Assembly: GCA_002751075.1 (NCBI GenBank)
Contig: NAOQ01000001.1
Location: 345,183 to 370,154, forward strand
Source of the DNA: Ichthyophonus hoferi
Taxonomy: Eukaryota; Opisthokonta; Ichthyosporea; Ichthyophonida; Ichthyophonidae
Reading direction: 5' to 3'
DNA: 24,972 nt
In this document: in pieces, positions 1 to 10,800 of the stretch
How positions within the stretch are numbered: the first letter of the stretch is position 1
Layout of the letters: every line of letters starts with the position of its first letter
Translations under genes and position numbers: made by a program
The notes under the pieces: model-generated
Databases searched by the model: none
What the model was told of the DNA's origin: nothing
The model's input: only the letters and a program-made list of their open reading frames with translations

Positions 1-2684
1 GTATAGAGAAATGGTTTAAAGACTCAGCTGGTGACATGGTCATCAGCGACGTCTCAAACCGCACTCAAGTGCAATTTTCTCAATCTCAGAAGAGGCATCT
101 TAGCCAAACTGAGATAACCGATTCCTTACAGAATGAATGCATAGGAGATTCCTCCAACATTTCTTCACTGGTTTCTAAAATGTAGTTCACTAACATAGAG
201 TTTTCAGGTTTGTTACCTGTGGATGTTTATATCAATCACGTTTGGAAACTAGATAGAAGCCAGGCACTTAAAGCACCATATATCATTAAATTTAAGGTGA
301 GGTCACAAATTTCAGCAATATCGAAGGAGAGCGTTCAGTCTAGACTGTGTATACAATAATGTCGAGCCAAGTTTACATAAGCCTGTCCGGCTCAAAATAA
401 GGTATCAACAAGTTATTATTCTTATTATACTTAACCTACTTATTTATCTGCTTTAAGCTGAATTATCATGTTTTCACTTAATATAGGAAAATTGAGGTGA
501 ATCAAGAACATTATATGTATATACACTGTCCAACAGTAGTTACGTTTGCGAGGATCTCAGCGATTCTCAAAACCTAAATTCAGAGCCAGTAGTACATCAA
601 AGCAGTACATCCAATTACTCTGGAACGCATCTCAAATTACTGTCAAAATCAAGATACTCACTATTGGTTTAAAGCAGCGACATAGGTAGTTCTCAGAACC
701 CCATGTTATCAATTTATATATTTTCATGGTGGAGAGAGCCAGTTTTATTATAAGGAAACCTGCATTCTTGACCACAAATTAGGTAGAAAATGGGCAGTAG
801 TCTACCTCGTTGCTTATTATGAGGTAAAGATAGCGGAACAGTATATTACGATATGACAGAAATGTTACGTTTAGACCGACTTTACCATAGATTGCAATGC
901 TATAACCACATTTTTATTTAGTATTTAATGTTGTAGTTACCATCATAATCATATTTTTCATGTAAAACTAGATAAATTGCGAACCTCCCTTTTTTTTTTT
1001 AAAAAAAAAAAATGCACTTCAATGGTCAATTATACCTTGATCATATATAACCCTTTAATTGAAACACTTAAAGGTTGTTTTCATTTAATGTGCACTCTGC
1101 TTTCAGTACTATAAAAATGTTTTGGCGGATGAAGTTGGGTAGATATAGCTTTCGATTCCGAAGTTGGGTCAGAAAAGAGAAAAAACTTAGGCAGTACATC
1201 AGTATCCTTATAAATAGTATTTTTGAACGGTGAGTGTATTTTTATTTTAACAGTTATGTGATAGAATTTCTGCTTAATATACAAGAAAAATGATAAATGA
1301 AGTATTTTTATGTTTCCCTTGAAACCAATCTCCACGAAAAACAAGTGCAGTGTTCTTCTACAGTCAAGATATATCTATTATTACCAGTATCTTATGTTGA
1401 TAATGTGCTCTATATTGGTTGGGCGAGATTGTTAGAATAAAATTTCACAATTTGAATTAACTATTTATTTTTAAGGTCAGTAGTATGACTTTCACTTGTC
1501 TACAAATAAATGGCTTATTATGATTATGACTATTATTATTATTATAGCTATTGTACAGTGTAGAAACTGAAGCCTCTTTGTCCCTTATTCCACATACGTC
1601 ACGTAAGATGTCGTTACGAATGCGTTTGAAAAATTGATTAGTGGCATATGTTTATGTGAGCCATGTCATTGGTTACATAAGCTCATGCGCCAGGTAAAAA
1701 AGCTAACGGTATTTTGATAGCATGATCCATATCTAGTTAAAAGTTTTTTAATACTAAGCCGATTTATTTTAGTCTTGTAAAATACCAATAAAAAAATGAC
1801 AATAGGATCTTCAATTCACTGATTAGATAAGGTGAAACTAAATATTTAACGGACGGAGCAGACCACGCCGTCACGTATTTGAGCTATATAGTGGTTAAAG
1901 TGTAAAGCGGTCAACCAGGCCACGCAGTTCGTTCGTTATTTTTAATGCAGATTACAAAATAATTGTAATTTTTTACTGTTACCACATTTTTCTTAGGCGC
2001 GCTTTTAACGTTTATAACGGTTATTCTAAAAAAAAACAAAATCTACCCGCACCAACGGCAACTTATCAGCGGGTTGCGCTAACGTTGTATACTTTCCCTT
2101 CCCACTACAAGAGGTAAGAGGAAATAACAATTATAGAGACCTACCTAAGTAATAAAGGAACCCACTATTTTTCTCTTTACGTGTTGTACGGGTTTTTGTT
2201 AATATTTTTATCGCAGAAAAAAATATTTTATTGTCTTAGTTTAGTATTGTTTAGTTACACCACCTTTATTTGGTGTTATTTTTTTTCTTAAATAGAGTAT
2301 TTTAACCGATACTGCACTGTTGCTCCGTAGGGTTTCTTCCCATTTTGTCTCGGTTGTTTTAGAAATCATGCTTCTCCTGTATCGTGTCCTGCTTCGTTTT
2401 TTGTGGCCAAGCGATAAGTTATTTTTGCTTATAGTTTTCTTTTATTGGCGTCACTATATATGGAAATCACGTATATGAATAGTATCCGTCTTTATTATTG
2501 TCGCTCGAGTCTCCGACTTCTGTTTCAGCCAACCCAGAATTCACTTCTTTACATACAAGTCGCCTAGTAGCCATGGTGAGTTTGTGGTTTTTTGGTGTAT
2601 ATGTTTAAACAAAGACCACTCCCACAATTCTAACATTTCACCTCAACCTCCAGCGCCAGTGTAACTTTCCAATATTCTTAAAGC
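1..2684. other. Intergenic region, no gene seen
   Basis: This stretch is AT-rich, with stops in all frames, and I recognise no protein, RNA gene or mobile element in it. It holds a T11-A12 homopolymer palindrome at about 990-1012 and short ATT-rich runs near 1530-1550. The last few hundred bases before 2685 presumably contain the promoter and 5' leader of the downstream zinc-finger gene. A possible short 5'-leader intron (GTGAGT donor at 2576, AG acceptor ending at 2653) lies in that part. No promoter motif could be assigned. Confidence 0.6.
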
Positions 2685-4460
2685 ATGTCTCGACGTGTTA
2701 AAGTTCAGTATACCTCCGGGGAAACTGTACTGGGCTCCAAGCTCCTGTCACTTCCTGCAACAACTGAAGAATTTTTTGAACTGATCAAACAGAGATTCGC
2801 AATAGGCCCAAGTGACCACCTACAGATGAAAGTGGATGAAGCAGATGTTGATGATATTGACATAATACGCGACGACGACACGGTAGTGGTGTCAAGAATT
2901 GGTGATATTTTGCAAAAACGTCCAGCCATGCCCTTTGCACCTTCCGTTACAGCCCTCGCCTTTTATCCGCCACCATCTTTTCCTGGCGCAGGTGGGGGAA
3001 ATGAATGTATGTTGGTTGATACATATACATACTGATATTGTAATATTTACTATGGTATACAAGTGAGTTTATTTGTTATTCTGTTCTTCGTATGTACACG
3101 CAAATGGCTTTATAAATACGAGTATTTGTATTTGTTCTAATCCATGCCATACCATATCACCCCATATATATATAGGGATGTTTGGAGACAGCTTGGGTGG
3201 TTTTGGGCCTTATGGTGACATGAACTCAGCACGTTTTGCGTTGCAAAACCGCATGGTACCCAAGAAAAGACGCTATAGACGAACCCACAAAGAGCTTGCA
3301 CGAAACCACAAGTGTACTATTGAGGGGTGTGGAAGACTTTATGCTTCGGAAAATTCGCTTGTGCAGGTGAGCAAAAAACAGATATATATATGTATGTATA
3401 TATAATATAATTGTATGCATATTATGTGTGCACGGGCATGTAATGTAACCGTGTATTTTAAAGCTTGCACATATTTACACATACATATAGTATTCTGTGC
3501 ACAGATAATTAGTAGTCGCATCCACATTACACCAGTAAAATGGTCATTGAAGAGGGTAGTAAATTGGAAAACTAGAGGAGTGATTGGATTATAAGTCCAA
3601 TTGCTTTTATGCGTACATGTTATTCCAAGAAGCTTTATCATGTTATGCTGTGTTTCATTATATTATGTTATGTTATACTCCACTTAGCTTTCTTTTAGGA
3701 CGGTAGGAAGGAATGTAACAATATTCAAACATGATGCACAAATTCTTTTTTAAAAATATTTCTTTTAAAATTCTGGTATAGTGGATAATATGAGTATGAA
3801 TATCTAGACATTTGACACCCGTCTATATCACTCTTTATGGTTACACACCGAAAGGCTTGATATATATTACAATACAGGTAATATGGCTCCCTCGTTTCCT
3901 TAATTGCATACACATTGACTCGCTTCATTCCCTCACAGCACATTCGGATCAAGCACCCATCATTTGCAGGTGATGTGGCTAAAAAAGGACGCAAACCCTC
4001 CACCGGAGCTCTTGAAGTTGGGGGGGTATTTTCGGATGGAGGAGTAGTGTCAGGTACAGAAATAAGGCCATACCCTGAAGGAGGATCTGAAAGTGTAGAG
4101 GTTGGGGTGGGCATAGGTATGACCATGGCAATGGAATTACATGGAGAACATGCGGGGGAAGAGAGACCTAAAGATATGGTAGAAACAGGTCTAGACAATA
4201 ATAAAGTGGATATGAGAATGGAAGATAGAATGGAGGCCGTTCTGGAAAATAGAATGGAGACAGGTATAGAAAATAGAATAGATGGTGTGAAAATTGATTA
4301 TGGAATGAAAAATAGAATGGAGGGCGGAGTGGAAGCGGTAATGGAAAATAGAATGGATGCTACAATGGATTCAAGCATGGAATCCAAAAGGGCAGAGGTG
4401 GTAATGGGAATGGAAAATGTAGGAACAGCCGTTGAAACGAGTCTACCTGTAGATGAATAA
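2685..4460 (+). CDS. C2H2 zinc-finger protein with N-terminal KHA/doublecortin-like beta-grasp domain
   Basis: Three exons, 2685-3006, 3176-3366 and 3939-4460, join to 344 codons. Intron 1 (phase 1) has a GTATGT donor and a TATATAG acceptor; intron 2 (phase 0) runs from GTGAGC to CCTCACAG. Residues 6-70 resemble the ubiquitin-like fold of KHA and KCTD9 N-terminal domains, ending in the typical IDIIRDDDTVVVS strand. A basic stretch (residues 137-153) precedes one C2H2 finger with C154, C159, H172 and H177 (C-x4-C-x12-H-x4-H). Intron 2 cuts the finger between Q171 and H172. The C-terminal half is acidic and repetitive, with at least five MENRME-like units. The layout fits a nuclear DNA- or RNA-binding regulator; no target can be read from the sequence. 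The ATG at 2685 is the first usable one. The finger is certain and the beta-grasp match is moderate. Confidence 0.85.
4214..4360 (+). repeat. In-frame degenerate repeat coding for MENRME units
   Basis: Imperfect copies of the DNA unit ATGGAAAATAGAATGGA recur about every 20-35 bases here, around 4220, 4245, 4266, 4309 and 4342. They encode MEDRME, LENRME, IENRID, MKNRME and MENRMD. Spacing between units varies but stays in frame. The repeats make the acidic, Met/Glu/Asn/Arg-rich tail of the zinc-finger protein and look like expansion of one short unit within an otherwise unconstrained tail. Confidence 0.7.
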
Positions 4461-4985
4461 GAACTGAATGGTGTTGCAATATTGGTGAGTTGCATACATG
4501 CCTCGTTGTCATTCTTAATCGTCTTGTTCTATAGTTCGTAGGACGTGATGTCGTGTGACGTCTACGATTGATTGCACTTACACCCACCGTGGTAACCTCT
4601 AAGAAAGGAAACTTGTATTTTCCCTTAGTATCTGGGATCTATTCTCCAACCACTGGCATATGGTTTATATGGAACCTACTGGAATAGTACGAATTTGGAC
4701 ACTAAATTCGTATTGTTTCAATGCGCGTAATGCCTGCCATGCCTGCCTGTCCGTTCATTTTTTTTCCTCCTCTTGTATATACATGCATACATCTTACACA
4801 GTGTAACAATATGTGGCGTTTCGCTGCTAGACTAATTTAATTACAGACTAAACTAGCAAATAGAAGACAATAAGTTATGTATGTGCTCAGGCTATGAATT
4901 GCCTAATATTCCTAGAATGTTAATCAATGACAGGTAGGTTACAAAACAACTTCGAATCATCCAACTGTTATGACTCGAGTACAGA

Positions 4986-4991
4986 AATAAA
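4986..4991 (+). promoter_or_regulatory. Candidate poly(A) signal of the zinc-finger gene
   Basis: This is the first AATAAA seen downstream of the stop codon at 4460. It would give a 3' UTR of about 540 bases. AATAAA is frequent by chance in such AT-rich sequence, so the assignment rests on position only. Confidence 0.3.
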
Positions 4992-6065
4992 TAATACAAT
5001 CTATAAGTGCCAGTGTTACTGTGCACTTTAAAACCAGGGAAAAATTGACTTTGATATTTATAATTGCCCGAGTTAATTTAGAAATTAGTATTATTAGTTT
5101 TGGCCACTAGCATGCAATTGGCAGGTGTATATTGAAACACGACCATTTAACAAGTATGTGTTTGAGCAGTGCGCCTTATTATTTTGAAGTTTAAATATAT
5201 TATATTATTAGTCAACTATATAAGGAACAAAAACATAAAGTTCTTAGTTGACGTTTTATTTTTGGGATTCATTATTATTACAAATATAATAAAATGTTAA
5301 AAATATAATATATGAATAAATCTAAGTATCAGTATGAGCTATGGGAAACCCAATTGGTATGAAAAATATATACTATTAGTTATAACTTGACTTTTTGGCA
5401 TAGTAACATCAACTGTAGTTATAAAGTATTCACCTATTTTGCGGCATATACATTATCTATTGATATACTTTGAAGGATCATTAACCATCATAACAAGGTT
5501 CCATGCTTATGTATAGTGCATGCACCTTCATGTTCACACAATGATCGCGAGGCTGGGTAACAGGAATTGATGTAGAGAACAACAATTCACTGCAAGGAAA
5601 GAAAAAAAGGTGAAAGATACAGCCAGCTGCGATAAGACATATAACATTAATGCAAATCAAGTGCTTACCTACCTTTCATCAACCACACACACCAAAATAG
5701 TTGTGCTGATTGGGAAATAGAGTCGACGTTCATCGGTTGATCTTTTGATGGATAATCTAGAGTATTTTGGCAGCCCGTCGATTCTTAGGCCTTAATTCTA
5801 AGTCGTTTCCCGTTGTGATTTATTTAGAGGAGTCTCGGTATCACTATTTCCTGACATCTTGACGCTTACACTTGCAAATTGTTATAACCGCTACAGTTAT
5901 AATATCCATATTTATAAACTTCAATTAAGTTTACGTCTAGACATTAAAATTACACTGACAGGATAGTCTTCAACTGCACGAATAAACTTATGTTTTATAA
6001 AAGCGGGTTCCTTTCCGCATTTCAGAAAGACTTTAGTACTCTGTTTGATCGGCATGGGGACTTCC

Positions 6066-6093
6066 TATTGGTATCTATACATAGATACCAATA
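6066..6093. repeat. Perfect 13-bp inverted repeat with 2-bp spacer
   Basis: TATTGGTATCTAT is followed by AC and then its exact reverse complement. It may be a cruciform-forming site, a dimeric protein-binding site or chance. No gene boundary lies next to it. Confidence 0.8.
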
Positions 6094-6141
6094 ATCTAAT
6101 TAAAGACATCCATTTTAAGCGCTTATAACACCAGCTTCGTT

Positions 6142-6292
6142 GTACAGGGGACCAATCGCACCTTTCAATTCTGATGGATTGAAACCAAATATAATTACTG
6201 AAACCATGTAAACGCCCTAAATTGGTCTACGTGTTGCAGCAGTGACATCATGTAGAAAGGGACCAAGCACACTTGGCAATGCTGATGTGTTG
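6142..6292. repeat. Diverged direct repeat, two copies of about 41 bp
   Basis: 6142-6182 and 6252-6292 share an order of short matches (GGGACCAA, GCACAC or GCACC, CTGATG, TTGA), roughly three quarters identical by eye. The copies lie 110 bp apart. This may be a decayed tandem duplication. Confidence 0.4.
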
Positions 6293-6425
6293 ACGTCTTG
6301 ACGTTTGAAATATAGTATAGTATGATTATCAGTGATAATAATCAAACTGTAGCAACGGTGATATAAAACCCCAAACATCAACTGCTTATTATAGGGCGGT
6401 AGTCATAAGTTAACCTTGAGATGTT

Positions 6426-6737
6426 TCAAATTGGCATCGTAAAAATTGGACTATGGACTAGAAAATGAGCGTGCAGCTCTCTAATGAACCGACGCCAAAC
6501 ATACTCATCTATTTCCTCTTCAGGATTAATGGCTAGACTGTCAACTTTGCTTGCTGTAATCTTCAATAGATTGATAGTACTTGTAAGAGTTGGGTTGGAA
6601 AAAATAGGCATGTATTGTCTAGTCATTCGTTGCATAAAAAGGCAAGAAGGAACTGCTGATGCAGCTAAATTACGTTGAACTATTATTACGCCCAAGCAAT
6701 TACATGTTGTGTACACTGCTTGGATGCCACTAACCAA
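6426..6737 (-). other. Unassigned open stretch, possible coding fragment
   Basis: A 103-codon stretch without stops lies on the minus strand; its first codon is TTG, with ATGs further inside. The composition looks more protein-like than its surroundings. The part around RQYMPIFSNPTL followed by an acidic EEEIDEYVWRRF segment faintly recalls the helix C to E region of cytochromes P450. No heme-binding cysteine motif, partner exon or clear splice sites were found nearby. It may be a chance open frame or a gene fragment. Confidence 0.2.
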
Positions 6738-6994
6738 CTACTTCATGTATAACAGCCGCTTACTTGCCTAAAGCCAAGAGGCCTTAGATATAGTAAATAA
6801 GTCAAGTGAGCCTGTATCTATTGCTAATAACCAGATTTCAGTCTGTAATAAAAACTAGAAGAAACAAAATAAGCCCCCATGCAGTATAATACTGGTTGCA
6901 GGTCCAGAGAGCTAGAGAAAAATAATACCTGGAGCCAAAATGTTGAATAATTGGATGACGGCACTGTACTTCTCATGGGTCAAACAAGATATGG

Positions 6995-7165
6995 CTATAC
7001 CTTTCAATTTTCCAAACAGGAATTTTAAACTTCAATATGCGAATCATTAAAATATTTAATTAAAGCCAAAAGCAATGATAAGAATCCAAGTTTTGGTTTT
7101 TATTGAATATTTTGATAAGTCACATATTGAAGTTTAAAATTCCATTTGAAGATGAAAAGGTATAG
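6995..7165. repeat. Long hairpin: about 76-bp imperfect inverted repeat with 19-bp loop
   Basis: The arm 6995-7071 and the reverse complement of 7091-7165 both begin CTATACC, share the core AATTTTAAACTTCAATATG and end CCAAAA. Identity is around 80 percent with a couple of small gaps; the loop is 7072-7090. A transcript of either strand would fold into one long stem. It could be a small foldback DNA element or a small-RNA precursor. It lies about 700 bp upstream of the RCR ligase gene start. Confidence 0.8.
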
Positions 7166-7852
7166 ATGAAACCAAATTAGGATTACCTTGGCATTTTGAT
7201 ATAGCATCATATTGGTCAATGACCATGAAAAACGATAAGTAGATTGGTAGTTGTGTTCCAGTGATATCTATGATATCTATTGTGGATTGGAATGCTGAAT
7301 AATAATAAAATTATATCCTATATCTATTTAAGAAGACAATTGCTTTAAAAAATGTGTAAAAAATGCAGTACTGGTACTTTTGGTTTTGGTTTTAATTTTA
7401 ATAAAATCCAACACAGGGAAAGCACCAGAAAGATTGGGAGCAATATTGCATACAAAAGCCATAAGCCAATAGTTCCACATCAAAGGCTATAGCGTTTATT
7501 TTAAAAATGGGCACTTCCGGGCTGCCCATAATCGTTGCGAATTGTTCCCATTGGTCAACTCTCTAAGTTCTCATTGGTTAGTCATATTCTTGGTCCATGT
7601 GTGTGGAGAGCATCCTCACCATAAAGCCTGAATGCAGAATCAGATCCTTCAGTATTTTGTGTTATTATGTTTATTTATAGTTAAGGTTAAATTTTTATTT
7701 TATTTTTTATCCCGAAGGGTTGCCCGTGGCATTGATTCAGACCTACCTAGACATTTTTAAATGTTGCAGGGTTCAAAGTCATTATAGGCTTTCACTTAGT
7801 GCTCCACAATCATCTCGAGATCTTCTAAGATCTCCCCGCATAGCTTATTCAC
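7166..7852. other. Upstream region of the RCR ligase gene
   Basis: I see no coding exon here. An in-frame TAG at 7841-7843 closes the reading frame just before the ATG at 7853, so no further coding sequence is directly attached. This part should contain the promoter and leader of the ligase gene; no specific motif could be assigned. Confidence 0.4.
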
Positions 7853-10800
7853 ATGTTCAAGCCAGACGTTCAGACGGCCGTGCAGTCTGACGACCATTTC
7901 TCTAAGCAGCCAGGAAGTGAAGAAGATGGAGAGGTTAAAAAGCACCTAGTGAGTCCCTCAAAGGTTCTACCGTATAGAAATGTATCTGGGCATGTTTATA
8001 ATAGTAAGTCTTCTGAGGAAATGATACTCGTACCCTCGAACATTACTGAGGTATGTTGGTGGTTACTACACATCTTTCACATATTTATTTTTTTGAGAGG
8101 CTGAATGATCCGGAATAAACAGATATTTTGCACTTGGTTGACTATGATCTTATATTAAATATTAAGAATATTTGAATTTGGATAATTTGAGTTAAAGAAC
8201 AGTTGTATATACATATTTGAATACTCTTGTTATTTGGTCTGGGAAGTTAAACTGCTATGGGCGTGGTTAGTACTCTGGTGGGGGACCACACGGGAATACC
8301 ACGTAATGTATTTGAGCTTGAATCTATGCATTCAGATGTCACATAGAAATTTACTTGTGACTCTACGTGTACGTGTGTGTGTACTCATTTATACCAAGTA
8401 CGTGTGAATTAGAGCCCATGTATATATGGGTGACTGGTTCATAATATGCCATGTTTAACATGTTTTTATACTTGGTGGCTTTCAAGACATGCCAACCTTG
8501 AAGTTCCGATGGATCTTTTAGTATTTTAATACAAGCTTTGTCTCGGCAGATTTCTTCCTCCTCTTCCAATATTTCTGCCAGATCTTTAAAGAGATCCGAT
8601 CTTGGCACCCAAATTTATGAAAGCACACAATTGCCTACTTCAAACGAAACACATATATCTCCTGTTACATTATTCACTCCCCTGGCCCCTGCACATGCCA
8701 TTAATAGCTTAAGGACAAATAATTACGATTATGGGAAAATCTCCACGAAAACATCTAAAGAAACCACTATGTCTGAGACAAATAATGCAAAAGAATCTCT
8801 ACTCAATATTAATTTAGAAGGAGTGACCTCGAAGGACTTTCCTGCAAATTATGTCTTGCATCAAGAACGCAAAGAATCATTGGCTCTCACAAATCAGAAG
8901 GAACTAGACAAAAAAAAATTCCCCGAATCAAGTGATGCTAAAAATGGTTTAAAACGTAGGGAAAATATAGATAAATTGATCGAAACAGCCGAGGATGAGG
9001 CTGATATTAGGAGAGAGGCCGAGTCGAAAAGATTGGAGGAGGAGGCGTCCCTTAAACTGATTCAAGAGCTACTGGTGTGTAATTATTCTTTATATACTAT
9101 ACTTACCTTATACATGTCTTTCTCTACCCTTTTTCCCTGTCACCCTTTTCTTTCTTTATGCATATATATCTATGCCAACTCATCTGATTTTCACATCGTT
9201 GTATCCACTCTTTGATTAAGCATCTATATGTTGATGTTTACTTCTTATATAAAAAGCACGTTTTTAAAACCACAGTGAACTGTAATCAGCCATTTTTGTG
9301 TTAATCAATTTACTTACTTGGCTCACCTCATGGCTCCCTCGTTGGTACCCAACCACTCATCTATCTATCTATCTTACCATTGGGGTTGAGCTCAGGTAGC
9401 GCTGAGCTACGATTGAAATTTCTAGGTGTTAATCTGCCATGCTATAAAAAACTACAAAGGTTGTACTCGCATTGGTACTTTATTAGAAAATATACCAATA
9501 ATACATAAAAACATGTTTCCTTTAGTATCAGTCCCAGTGACACATGCGAGTGAAAAGGGAATTTGCTACAGCTGAAAAATGAAAAAAAAAAAAAAAAAAA
9601 ACATCTAACTTTTCCTAAAAAATAGATATTTTGTTAATTGCTTATCTGTGTTGATTCAATTACATGTAAGTATATGTATCATTCCGTGTGCAAACTTTCC
9701 CCGTGCTCTAATAAGGCAATTGCTAATATGCATGTAATGCACAAATCAGGAAGTGGAGGAAAAAGAAGTGCAGGAAAGGAATAGGATTATCCAGTTGGAT
9801 GAAGTGTGGGCCCGTCAAATACATTTATCTTTGGAGGAAGATGAAAGAAGACTGCACGAGCAGGATGTAATAAAGCAAAAACAGAAAGATCTAATTGAGG
9901 CAAAAAAGGCAGCTGCACAAGAGAAAGCTAGGGTGGAAATATTAACGAGTAATAAAGTTGAAGAAAAGACAAAATATAATGTAGAACGGCAGGGACATGG
10001 TACATCAAACCTAATGATTATGGCAAATATGGAAGCCAATGTAAAGGAGAAAAATGAAGTACAATTGCGAACAGAGGAAACGAAGAATAAAAGACTTACA
10101 ACTGAAGAAGTGAGGAAAATAAGAGCCGAGATGAAGAGAAAGATAAAAGCTGATGTGGACAAGAAAATGAAGGAAGAATTTGAAGAAAGGAAAGCAAGAA
10201 TGAGATGGAGCAGAGAGACTCTAGCCATTACCCACGTAGAGACTCTAGCCATTACCCACTTAGAGACTCTAGCCATTACCAACATAGAGACTCTAGCCAT
10301 TACCGATTATCAAGAGATAGAGAAAGAGAAAGAGAGAGAGATAAAAAAAGAACAAGAAAAGGAGAAAGTAAGATTACAGGAAGAGGAAAAGGAAAAAAAA
10401 AAAATTCTAGCTGAAGAAGACAGGAGAAATAGAGCTGAAATCAACAGAATATTAAGGGCTGATGCGGACGAGAACATGAGGAATGAATTTGAGGAAAGGA
10501 AAGCAAGAATGAAAGAAAGAGAGAAAGAAGAGAAAGAAAAACAAGAAAAGGAGAAAGTAAGATTACAGGAAGAGGAAACGGAAAAAAGGAAAATTCGGGC
10601 GGAAGAGGACAGGAAACAAAGAGCTGACATCAACAGAAAAATAAGGGCTGATGCAGACAAGAAAATAAGTGATGAATTGAAGGAGAGGAAAGTAAGATTA
10701 CAGGAAGAGGAAACAGAAAAACAAAAAATTCTGGCCGAGGAAGATAGGAAAAATAGAGCTGAAATCAACAGACTATTAAGGGCTGATGAGGACAAGAAAA

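Larger units (their letters stand above)
4461..6994. other. Intergenic region with small repeats
   Basis: No convincing gene is seen. The first part presumably holds the 3' UTR of the zinc-finger gene, with AATAAA at 4986-4991. Also present are a perfect 13-bp inverted repeat (6066-6093), a diverged direct repeat (6142-6182 and 6252-6292), and a 103-codon open stretch on the minus strand (6426-6737) described separately. The rest is AT-rich and featureless to the eye. Confidence 0.5.

Noticed and set aside
1081-1344. 87-codon minus-strand open frame
   Set aside because: Low-complexity AT-rich translation with no splice partner or family resemblance.
3725-4198. 157-codon minus-strand open frame
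   Set aside because: Antisense to zinc-finger exon 3, whose plus-strand frame completes the C2H2 motif.
8363-8608. Minus-strand open frame with an EILEEEEEIC stretch
   Set aside because: It overlaps the acceptor and start of ligase exon 2 in antisense; the Glu run mirrors the Ser codons of the plus strand.
9357-9408. Short hairpin near a CTAT microsatellite considered as a tRNA-like or SINE promoter
   Set aside because: No acceptable A-box and B-box pair or cloverleaf could be drawn.
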